Part shown: in pieces, positions 1 to 6,939 of the stretch
Layout of the letters: every line of letters starts with the position of its first letter
How positions within the stretch are numbered: the first letter of the stretch is position 1
From: Candidatus Schekmanbacteria bacterium RIFCSPLOWO2_02_FULL_38_14
GTDB taxonomy: Bacteria > Schekmanbacteria > GWA2-38-11
Direction of reading: 5' to 3'
Assembly: GCA_001790855.1 (NCBI GenBank)
Contig: MGDH01000042.1
Span: 1-64,000 of the forward strand
DNA: 64,000 nucleotides
Position numbers and translations under genes: made by a program
Notes under the pieces: model-generated
What the model saw: the letters and a program-made list of their open reading frames with translations, nothing else
Databases searched by the model: none
Told to the model about the DNA's origin: nothing

Positions 1-1
1 T

Positions 2-187
2 AATAAAACTTTATCCATACCAAAGAGCAGCTGGAGTTCAAAGTACTCAACTAAGCTGACAAAAGGAATGTTGAAGAAGGTTAAGAAACTGGGCAAAAAA
101 AATGGAAGTATTTACTGGAGAGCCATTGGTAAGGATAGCAAAGGCAAGTCATTTACCAGCGCAGCTTCAAGCCTTGTTGTAGAATAA
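2..187 (+). CDS. C-terminal end of a surface protein with an Fn3/Ig-like domain (5' partial)
   Basis: An open frame enters from the left edge and stops with TAA at 185-187, giving the last 61 residues of a protein. The tail is rich in Lys and Ser and ends in the pattern IYWRAIGKDSKGKSF...LVVE, which looks like the last strands of a fibronectin-III or Ig-like module (aromatic-Trp-Arg, then Asp-x-x-Gly, then a final Val-rich strand). The end of the secreted protein at 47367-48399 has a similar pattern (IYHWVVTGWSGSHP). The rest of the gene lies outside the window, so its function is unknown; a secreted or surface role is inferred from the domain type only. Confidence 0.55.
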   Translation, partial: NKTLSIPKSSWSSKYSTKLTKGMLKKVKKLGKKNGSIYWRAIGKDSKGKSFTSAASSLVVE

Positions 188-200
188 TATAAGTCTTTCA

Positions 201-246
201 AATCTCCCCCCCCATTTTTTTGTAAAGGGGAATGGGGGGTTAAATT
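201..246. repeat. C-tract/G-tract inverted repeat
   Basis: A run of eight C (206-213) is followed by a T-rich loop and then G runs ending in GGGGGGTTAAATT, so the segment can fold as a C:G stem. A related element lies at 57683-57728 (AATCCTCC...CCCCCC / GGGGGGGG..GGGGGGATT). It may act as a terminator for the partial gene upstream. It also sits directly in front of the ATG at 248 region used by the next gene. Confidence 0.5.
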
Positions 247-3200
247 GGATGTAATGAATATCTGTAGAAACAGACCTTCATATCTGTTATTAACTTTAAC
301 AAAAAAACAACCTGAATTCCCCGTGCGGAAAAATATTAAACCATTCAGGTGTAAATTTCCAAAAGTTTTTTTTTCTATTCTCCTAATATCTTTCATCTCT
401 CTAACTTTCCTTGCTATTCCTGATCTGAAAGGTGAAGAGAAATCAAGTTATATAAAAATTTTAAAAGAAGATGAAAATGGAATAGTTCTTGAGCTAAAAA
501 CCTCTCATTTTGATACAGGGAAAGAATTTCATAATAACACTTCTTATAAATCAATTGAAATTCCAGGGCTTGAGATTACAAGAGAAAAGGGCAAGCCTCA
601 AATTCCTTTTAAAAGCATATTGATAGGGATTCCTCCTCAAAAAAGAATTAAGATTAGTATTTTAAATACAAAAAGTTCAATATTTAAAGGATATAACCTT
701 TATCCATCTCCAAGGATATTTGTTAAAAAAGAGGAAAAGATAAAATATCTTGGCAAAGAATTTTCAATTGATAAGTCATTCTATCTAAGAAACTCCTTCT
801 ATCCTGCAAAATTGGCTGAAATAACCTTTACAGGCTATATGCGTGAGCAGGAACTTGCTCAGATAAAGATATACCCAATTCAGTGCAATCCTGCATCAAA
901 GGAAATGAAGTTTCATGAAAGTATAAGGCTTGAGATAGTTTTTATTCCTGAGAACGGAACGGTAAAAAACTTCAAGAAAGGGATAAAAGGAAATGGACCT
1001 TATGAGGAGATGTTAAAAAGCCTTTTAATAAACTATAGAAGTCTGGGGTATGAGAAAAAGAAACCAGTTAATTTTAATAAAAATCTTTACAGAGGTAAAA
1101 ACAAAAGTTTGTCCGGCGCAGGGGAAGAATTAGTAAAGGTTTATATAGAAGAAGATGGAATTTATAGAATAGATTTTTCTGAGATTGAGAATCTCGGAAT
1201 AAACATATCACAAATCCCTCCTGAAAATATAAAGATGAAAACTGGCGGCAAGGAAATACCATTATATGTTTTTGATAACTATATCCTGTTCTATGGCAGG
1301 GGAAACAGGAGTGAATACACAAAGGCAAATGTTTACTGGTTATCATTTGGAGAAGGAAATGGTCTTCGAATGTCAACAACAGATGGGACTCCTTCCACGT
1401 CTTCTGCCCCAGAACCTTATTTTAAGGAAACTGCTCATTTTGAAGAGAATGGTGAATATTGGCAAAATAAACCTATCTCCATAGATAATGACCACTGGTT
1501 ATGGGCAAAGATACAAGCTCAGAATTCAAAGGAATTTTCATTCCAGTTGAATAATCTTGCAGATGCAGGAGATGATATACTTTTAAGATTTGGCCTTGAA
1601 GGAGCAACAGAAAATATTGAAATGGATGACCCTGATCACCATGTAAGGGTTTATCTGAATGAAAATTTAATAGATGATGGCTTGTGGAAGGGGCAGACCC
1701 GATACCTTAAAGAGGTACTTATTTCCCAATCCCTTTTCCGCGATGGAGCAAATGTTTTGAAAATTGAAGCGCCCGGAGACACAGGTTCAAATGTGGATAG
1801 CTTTTATCTTAACTGGTTTGAGGTAGAGTTTTTAAAAAAAATTATTGCAGAAAATGACTTCCTGATGTTTTCATACGAGGGCACAGGTCAGAAGACTTTT
1901 GAAATAACAAATTTTTCAGGCAGTGACATTGAAGTCTATGATATAACACAGGAGGATAATCCTTTAAGAGTTCTAAATTCTTCTGTTGAATCATCAGGAA
2001 ATTATTATAAAGTAAAATTTAATGACAATATTGAAAATAATAAAAAATATATTGCATTAACCACTTCAAAAATAAAAAAGCCTTCTGCTTCTGATATTAA
2101 ACTTGTCACCTTTAAGGACCTTAAATCTTCTATAACAGGCGCTGATTATATTATAATAACTCATGAGGATTTCTATCAGAGTGTTATGCCTCTTTCTGAT
2201 TACAGGAAGAGCAAGGGTTTGAGGGTAGAAGTTGTAAAGATAGAGGATATATACGACAACTTTAGCTATGGCATTTTTGACCCAACAGCAATAAAAGAAT
2301 TTTTGAAATTCGCTTATAAAAACTGGACATTGCCAAGACCGACTTATGTCTTATTAGTTGGAGACGCTAATTTTGATTATAAAGGGAACCTTGTTCAGTA
2401 TAAAGGTAACCTTTACGCCCACACGATAAACTATGTGCCAACTTATATGCTCGACACCAATATTTTTGGCCAGACGCCGTCTGATAACTGGTTTGTATGC
2501 GTAAATGGAGATGATTATCTGCCTGATATGTTTATAGGAAGAATACCTGTAAAAAGCAAAGAAGATGCAGATGCAGTTATCAATAAGATAATCTCTTATA
2601 GCGAAAATGAATTTAGCTGGAAGAAAAATGTGCTTCTTGTAGCTGATAATGACCTGAGTATCTTTGAAAGCCTTTCTGATGAGCTTGCAACTCAATTGGA
2701 ATCTGCTAACTTTATAAGCAGGGAGGTATATCTTAAGAATTATCCAATACCAGCAAATGCTACAAGTGATATTATTAATTATATAAATGATGGAGCTCTG
2801 CTCACAAATTATTCAGGGCATGGGTCTTTGACAAAATGGGCTACAGAGGTTATATTCAAGCCCTCTGATATCGGTTCACTTACCAACAAAGAGAAACTTA
2901 CCTTTGTGGTTACTCTTAATTGTTTGAATGCATATTTTGCTCTTCCTTCTACTAAGTCTTCCCAGAACTTTTCCTTAGGTGAGGATTTCTTAAGGGCTAA
3001 AGACAAAGGCGCCATTGCATTTTACGGACCTACAGGCATTGGATACCCTGAAGAACATAGCATTTTGGCTAAAGAACTTTTCTCAACTATTTTTGAAAAG
3101 AAGAGAAGTAATTTAGGATATGCGACCACACAGGCTAAAATCTCAGCCTTTGGGAAAGGAGTATCACAGGATATTGTGGCGACTTTTACACTTTTAGGTG

Positions 3201-4036
3201 ATCCGGGTTTAAGGCTTTTACCTAACACTGATACAACTCCGCCTGTTGCCACAGCATCACCTTCTGGCGGAACATATTCAATTTCTCAATTAGTTACTCT
3301 TAGTGCTGATGAACCCTCAACTATTTATTATACTCTTGATGGTTTAGAGCCAACTATTGCATCAAGTGTTTACACAGAACCTATATCAATAGATTCTGAC
3401 ACAACCCTTAACTTTTTTGCTGTTGATGAGGAAGGCAATGTTGAAGTGGTAAAGACAGAGAATTATGTAATAGACATAACTGCTCCTGATATAATCCCCC
3501 CTGTTACCACTGCTTCTCCTGTGGGAGGTACATATACTACAAGCCAGACTGTTATTCTTACGACAAACGAGTCTGCAACTATTTATTATACCCTTAATGG
3601 TTTAGAGCCAACTATTGCATCAAGTGTTTACACAGAACCTATAATAATAAGCTCTGATACTACTTTGAAGTTTTTTGCTGTTGATACGGCTGGTAATGCC
3701 GGAGATATTAAAACAGAGAATTACATTATACGTAAGGCTTTGACAATACTTTCTGAAGTTTTGCCTGATGGAGAGGTCGGGAATCAGTATACCTTTACCT
3801 TTGAAGCTACTGGCGGGAAACCATCATATAAATGGTTAAAGGTTAGTGGCAGGCTTCCTCTGGGTTTGAAGCTTGATAAAAAAAGTGGTGGAATTTATGG
3901 TAGACCCAAAAAAGCTGGAAAATTTTCCTTTAAAATACAGGTAAAAGACTCAGGAAAACCCCAAAGGAGAGCTTCTAAGAAATATAGTATAACTATAAAA
4001 AAGATGGCCTTCTTGCTGCAAAGAATAAATTCATAA
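245..4036 (+). CDS. Secreted C25 (gingipain-like) cysteine peptidase with CHB_HEX-type repeats and an Ig-like tail
   Basis: This 1263-residue protein looks like a large secreted protease. Residues about 34-62 form a hydrophobic signal segment after a Lys/Arg-rich stretch. The first ATG (245) leaves an unusually long n-region, so the GTG at 323 (residue 27) is a credible alternative start. Residues about 90-300 resemble the C25 propeptide. The catalytic domain lies around residues 650-1000, with the His in NYSGHG (H859) and the Cys in LNCLNAYF (C893), the dyad spacing expected for clan CD C25 peptidases. Two repeats of about 86 residues follow (TPPVATASP and PPVTTASP, each with IYYT..G.EP), of the chitobiase/beta-hexosaminidase C-terminal type. 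The last 90 residues look like a putative Ig (He_PIG) domain. No clear type IX sorting domain was recognised. Confidence 0.85.
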   Translation: MDVMNICRNRPSYLLLTLTKKQPEFPVRKNIKPFRCKFPKVFFSILLISFISLTFLAIPDLKGEEKSSYIKILKEDENGIVLELKTSHFDTGKEFHNNTSYKSIEIPGLEITREKGKPQIPFKSILIGIPPQKRIKISILNTKSSIFKGYNLYPSPRIFVKKEEKIKYLGKEFSIDKSFYLRNSFYPAKLAEITFTGYMREQELAQIKIYPIQCNPASKEMKFHESIRLEIVFIPENGTVKNFKKGIKGNGPYEEMLKSLLINYRSLGYEKKKPVNFNKNLYRGKNKSLSGAGEELVKVYIEEDGIYRIDFSEIENLGINISQIPPENIKMKTGGKEIPLYVFDNYILFYGRGNRSEYTKANVYWLSFGEGNGLRMSTTDGTPSTSSAPEPYFKETAHFEENGEYWQNKPISIDNDHWLWAKIQAQNSKEFSFQLNNLADAGDDILLRFGLEGATENIEMDDPDHHVRVYLNENLIDDGLWKGQTRYLKEVLISQSLFRDGANVLKIEAPGDTGSNVDSFYLNWFEVEFLKKIIAENDFLMFSYEGTGQKTFEITNFSGSDIEVYDITQEDNPLRVLNSSVESSGNYYKVKFNDNIENNKKYIALTTSKIKKPSASDIKLVTFKDLKSSITGADYIIITHEDFYQSVMPLSDYRKSKGLRVEVVKIEDIYDNFSYGIFDPTAIKEFLKFAYKNWTLPRPTYVLLVGDANFDYKGNLVQYKGNLYAHTINYVPTYMLDTNIFGQTPSDNWFVCVNGDDYLPDMFIGRIPVKSKEDADAVINKIISYSENEFSWKKNVLLVADNDLSIFESLSDELATQLESANFISREVYLKNYPIPANATSDIINYINDGALLTNYSGHGSLTKWATEVIFKPSDIGSLTNKEKLTFVVTLNCLNAYFALPSTKSSQNFSLGEDFLRAKDKGAIAFYGPTGIGYPEEHSILAKELFSTIFEKKRSNLGYATTQAKISAFGKGVSQDIVATFTLLGDPGLRLLPNTDTTPPVATASPSGGTYSISQLVTLSADEPSTIYYTLDGLEPTIASSVYTEPISIDSDTTLNFFAVDEEGNVEVVKTENYVIDITAPDIIPPVTTASPVGGTYTTSQTVILTTNESATIYYTLNGLEPTIASSVYTEPIIISSDTTLKFFAVDTAGNAGDIKTENYIIRKALTILSEVLPDGEVGNQYTFTFEATGGKPSYKWLKVSGRLPLGLKLDKKSGGIYGRPKKAGKFSFKIQVKDSGKPQRRASKKYSITIKKMAFLLQRINS
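3341..3385 (+). repeat. 45-bp exact direct repeat, copy 1 (within C25 peptidase gene)
   Basis: The segment starting GGTTTAGAGCCAACTATTGC and ending CCTATA recurs exactly at 3599-3643, 258 bp downstream, which is exactly 86 codons. It marks the conserved strands of the two CHB_HEX-type repeats. Flanking sequence is diverged, so the identity points to recent gene conversion or a recent duplication under uneven drift. Confidence 0.9.
3599..3643 (+). repeat. 45-bp exact direct repeat, copy 2
   Basis: This is the second exact copy of the 45-bp segment at 3341-3385, in the same reading frame, 86 codons later. Recombination between the copies would remove or add exactly one domain without breaking the frame. 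Confidence 0.9.
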
Positions 4037-4192
4037 AAGATATGATAGAGAAACGTCAGATTCCCATTGCAATTTTTTTCCCCTCCCTTTGATAAAAGTT
4101 TTTAATTGATATTTTCAAAATATATCCTATAGTGATGCTCTCAAGAAAATAAAATGATATCTTTGAAAAATCCAAATGAATGTCATAATGAT

Positions 4193-4444
4193 ATGACCTT
4201 ACAAATCGGCGTAATAGGAGCATCCAGGTGTTCTGAAAAAGATTATCAGGTTGCTTATGAAGTAGGGAAGGGGATGGCAAAATAAGGAATAATCTTATTG
4301 TACGGAACACTTTCAGAGATAGCAATCGCTTTAAAAATAGGGGAAAAAGTTATCGGAATTGATACATGGAAGATATCAGAAGAAATTATTGAAGCAAAGG
4401 ATGCTGAGGAAGCCATCAAAAAGGCTATATCAGGTTTACAATAA
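4193..4444 (+). pseudogene. TIGR00725/LOG-like Rossmann protein, internally deleted with an in-frame stop
   Basis: One frame encodes an N-terminal part starting MTLQIGVIGASRCS and running to KGMAK. It then has a TAA at 4283-4285 and continues in the same frame with GIILLYGTLSEIAIALKIG, followed by a tail ending at TAA 4442-4444. Both halves match TIGR00725-family (SLOG superfamily, LOG-like) proteins: the start has the IGVIG nucleotide-binding strand and the second half has the YGTLSE..A signature. Intact members are about 155-165 residues long; here about 83 codons remain, so the central GGxxGxM part is missing. A deletion plus the in-frame stop make this a remnant. The tail is followed immediately by a small inverted-repeat element. 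Confidence 0.75.
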
Positions 4445-4461
4445 GAAAAGGTCTGCTTGGA

Positions 4462-4565
4462 TGTCATTGCGAGGGAGCAAAGCGACCAAAGCAATCTAAC
4501 CAAAAACTGATACCTATTAACTAATAACTGAAAATGAGATTGCTTCGCTAACGCTCGCAATGACA
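4462..4565. repeat. MITE-like inverted-repeat element (104 bp)
   Basis: Perfect 12-bp terminal inverted repeats, TGTCATTGCGAG (4462-4473) and CTCGCAATGACA (4554-4565), enclose a second pair, GCAATCT (4491-4497) and AGATTGC (4537-4543). There is no coding capacity. A longer relative with the same ends is at 46331-46493, a right half is at 5914-5948, and a degenerate piece is near 51679-51708. The right end overlaps the ATG at 4560 that opens the next reading frame. Confidence 0.8.
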
Positions 4566-5909
4566 AAAGGTATAAAGTCACAGTTTTGTGAATGTGATAA
4601 TAAGAGGAGTTTTGCCATCGAAGAATTTGTAACAAAAATTGAAAAGCTTATTTACGGTGGTTATGGACTTGGAAGGGTTTTTGATAAAGCTATCCTTGTT
4701 CCAAAGGTAATTCCTGAAGAAACAGTAAGGGTTAAGGTAATACAGGAAAAGTCAGGCTATTACATTGGAGAGGCAGTCGAAATCATTAAACCTTCAAAAG
4801 ACCGCATAACTCCAAGATGTCCTTATTTTTATAATTGCGGCGGTTGCGATTACCAGCACATCAGATACCAGGCACAGTTAGGCTTCAAGGAACATATCTT
4901 AAATGAAACATTAAAGAGGGTAGGGGGATTTAAGGAATTCTCAGTTTATCCAATCATCCCCTCTCCTGAACCATTTTTCTACAGATTAAACGCCCAGCTT
5001 AAAATTTCAAAAACAAAAGAAGGAATTGAACTCGGTTTTTTTAAAAAAGACTCACACAAATTTATTCACATAAATGAATGCATAATATGCCGGCAGGAAA
5101 TCAATGGGTTAATTAATGTATTCAGTCAAATTGATAAAGATAACTTGTTGAATAACCTGAACTATATTGAGATAATCATCAGCAACTCAACAAAAAAAAT
5201 ACTCCTTGCATCATCACTAAATAAAATCAATAAAAGCCATATGGAAAGGCTTTATAGCCACATTAAGGAACAAGAGAAAAACATTGATGGCTTTGTTATT
5301 AATTTGAAAAGGAAAAAAGTTTTCTCAGGAAAGCCATATCTTTTTGAAGAAATTGAAGATACAAAATACCGGGTTTCCTCAGATAGCTTTTTTCAGGTAA
5401 ATTACTCTCTCCATGATACGTTAATAAAAGAAATTATCAAATTTGTAAATCCAAAGAAAAAGGATAATATTTTTGATATATATTGCGGAGTGGGTACATT
5501 CACAATCCCAATATCCAGAAAAGCAGATTCTGTGTTTGGGATTGAAGAATCTCCTTCTTCAATAAATGATGCAATTTTTAATAAAAAATCTAATAAAATC
5601 AAGAATTGCTATTTTTATAATGAAAAAGCTGAGGACGGGCTTTTAATACTCGAAAATGAGGGAATATCCTGTCATACTGCCCTGATTAATCCTCCAAGGG
5701 CAGGTTGCAGTGAAAAAATGAAAAAAACATTATCCTCAGCTAATCCACAAAAAATCATATATTTATCCTGCAACCCTTCAACACTTGCAAGAGACATTTC
5801 GTTCTTTTCAAAAAGAGGCTATAAATTAAGCTCTGTCCAGCCTTTTGATATGTTTCCTCAGACATACCATATAGAATCTCTCGTAAAATTGGAGAAAAAT
5901 CCGCTCTAA
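4560..5909 (+). CDS. rlmD: RlmD/TrmA-family RNA (uracil-C5)-methyltransferase
   Basis: A SAM-dependent enzyme that methylates uracil C5 in rRNA (the 23S U1939 type is most likely). An N-terminal TRAM domain (residues about 23-80) is followed by an iron-sulfur motif with Cys 87, 93, 96 and a C..C pair at 174/177. The Rossmann methyltransferase domain has IFDIYCGVGTFTIP for SAM binding, NPPRAGC, and the catalytic Cys404 in LSCNPSTLARD. The frame opens at the ATG at 4560, but that ATG is part of the terminal repeat of the element at 4462-4565 and has no ribosome site. A strong AAGAGGAG lies at 4602-4609, seven bases before an in-frame ATC at 4617, just ahead of the TRAM domain. The true start is therefore uncertain and may be the rare ATC. 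Confidence 0.88.
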   Translation: MTKGIKSQFCECDNKRSFAIEEFVTKIEKLIYGGYGLGRVFDKAILVPKVIPEETVRVKVIQEKSGYYIGEAVEIIKPSKDRITPRCPYFYNCGGCDYQHIRYQAQLGFKEHILNETLKRVGGFKEFSVYPIIPSPEPFFYRLNAQLKISKTKEGIELGFFKKDSHKFIHINECIICRQEINGLINVFSQIDKDNLLNNLNYIEIIISNSTKKILLASSLNKINKSHMERLYSHIKEQEKNIDGFVINLKRKKVFSGKPYLFEEIEDTKYRVSSDSFFQVNYSLHDTLIKEIIKFVNPKKKDNIFDIYCGVGTFTIPISRKADSVFGIEESPSSINDAIFNKKSNKIKNCYFYNEKAEDGLLILENEGISCHTALINPPRAGCSEKMKKTLSSANPQKIIYLSCNPSTLARDISFFSKRGYKLSSVQPFDMFPQTYHIESLVKLEKNPL

Positions 5910-5913
5910 AATT

Positions 5914-5948
5914 GGGATTGCTTCGTCTCTTTGCTCCTCGCAATGACA
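5914..5948. repeat. Right half of the TGTCATTGCGAG element
   Basis: The sequence GGATTGCTTCG...CTCGCAATGACA matches the right half of the element at 4462-4565. No left half is present here. It directly follows the stop codon of the RlmD gene. Confidence 0.65.
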
Positions 5949-5990
5949 TTCCCGGTTAACCTGATATGATTTGTCTATGTCTGATAAGAT

Positions 5991-6053
5991 ATATTATGTA
6001 AACTTTGCTGTTTTGTTGATAGATGGGGGTTTGATTCAAAATTTACATAATAT
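5991..6053. repeat. Inverted repeat in the intergenic region after rlmD
   Basis: ATATTATGTAAA (5991-6002) and TTTACATAATAT (6042-6053) are perfect 12-bp inverted arms around a 39-base loop. The rest of 5949-6134 shows no gene. The arms could form a hairpin between the convergent rlmD and sdhB genes, but there is no typical GC stem and U-tract, so a terminator role is weak. Confidence 0.5.
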
Positions 6054-6134
6054 TTAGGGTTATGCGTAGAAGACGAAGTCCCTACCATTATTGGGTAATG
6101 GCTTCATAAAGTGTAGCTATAAAAAATAACTATT

Positions 6135-6869
6135 TCACAGATTTTTAAATCCAAGACCAGCCTTTAGCATCTTTCTGCGGACAAAGGCAAGCTGTAACTG
6201 AAGAGGTATTTCCTGCGGACAGAAATCATCGCAAGCCATAAGCCCCACGCAACCAAATGTTCCTTCTTCATTTCCAATCACTTCAAAATACTGCTGAGGG
6301 CTTCTTTCGTCCCTTTGGTCCAAAATAAACCTTGCTACTCTGTTAATTGTTGCAGCGCCCTGAAATTCCGGATGGATATTTACAGTTTCACAGACTGCAA
6401 TGCAGCAACCGCACTCTATGCACCTGTCTGCTTCATATATTTTCGAAGCCGAATCATTATCCATTCGCTCTTCTATATCAGGATTAAATTTTTTACTTGT
6501 ATGAACCCATGACTCAGTCTTTTTGTTCATTTCCATGAAAAAAGTTCCTGTATCAACAGATAAATCTCCTATAAGTTTAAATGTAGGCAGTGGCATCAGA
6601 GTTATTTTCTTTTTTAAATCCTTTGTCATGGTTTTACATGCAAGTTTTATTTTACCGTTTACCATCATTCCGCAAGAACCGCAGATGCCTGCACGGCAGA
6701 CAAAATCAAACTGTAGTGTTGCGTCCTGTTCCTCACGAATCTTGTTTAAAGCCATGTAGAGTGTCATATGAGGCATTTCTTGAAGCTCATAGTCCTGCAT
6801 CTTCGGCTTATCCCCGGGTATATTTGGACTATATCTGAATATCGAAAAGCTCAATGTCCTGTCAGCCAT
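6135..6869 (-). CDS. sdhB: Succinate dehydrogenase/fumarate reductase iron-sulfur subunit
   Basis: The electron-transfer subunit of complex II, carrying electrons between the flavoprotein and the membrane hemes. An N-terminal ferredoxin-like domain holds the [2Fe-2S] ligands in CRAGICGSCG followed by a later Cys (KIKLAC). The C-terminal domain holds CIECGCCIAVC and CVGLMACDDFCP for the [4Fe-4S] and [3Fe-4S] clusters. Its 244 residues are normal for the family. A GGAGG sits seven bases before the ATG. It is the last gene of a C-A-B operon, 70 bp after the flavoprotein gene, the order seen in frdCAB operons of Wolinella and Geobacter. Confidence 0.95.
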   Translation of the reverse strand: MADRTLSFSIFRYSPNIPGDKPKMQDYELQEMPHMTLYMALNKIREEQDATLQFDFVCRAGICGSCGMMVNGKIKLACKTMTKDLKKKITLMPLPTFKLIGDLSVDTGTFFMEMNKKTESWVHTSKKFNPDIEERMDNDSASKIYEADRCIECGCCIAVCETVNIHPEFQGAATINRVARFILDQRDERSPQQYFEVIGNEEGTFGCVGLMACDDFCPQEIPLQLQLAFVRRKMLKAGLGFKNL

Positions 6870-6939
6870 TCTTGATCCTCCTAATCTACAATATTGGAAA
6901 TTGTAAATTTAAAATTGTAAACGTAAAATGAAGAAATTT

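Noticed and set aside
4056-4325. Minus-strand ORFs across 4056-4635
   Set aside because: They lie opposite the TIGR00725 remnant and the inverted-repeat element and show no protein-like features.
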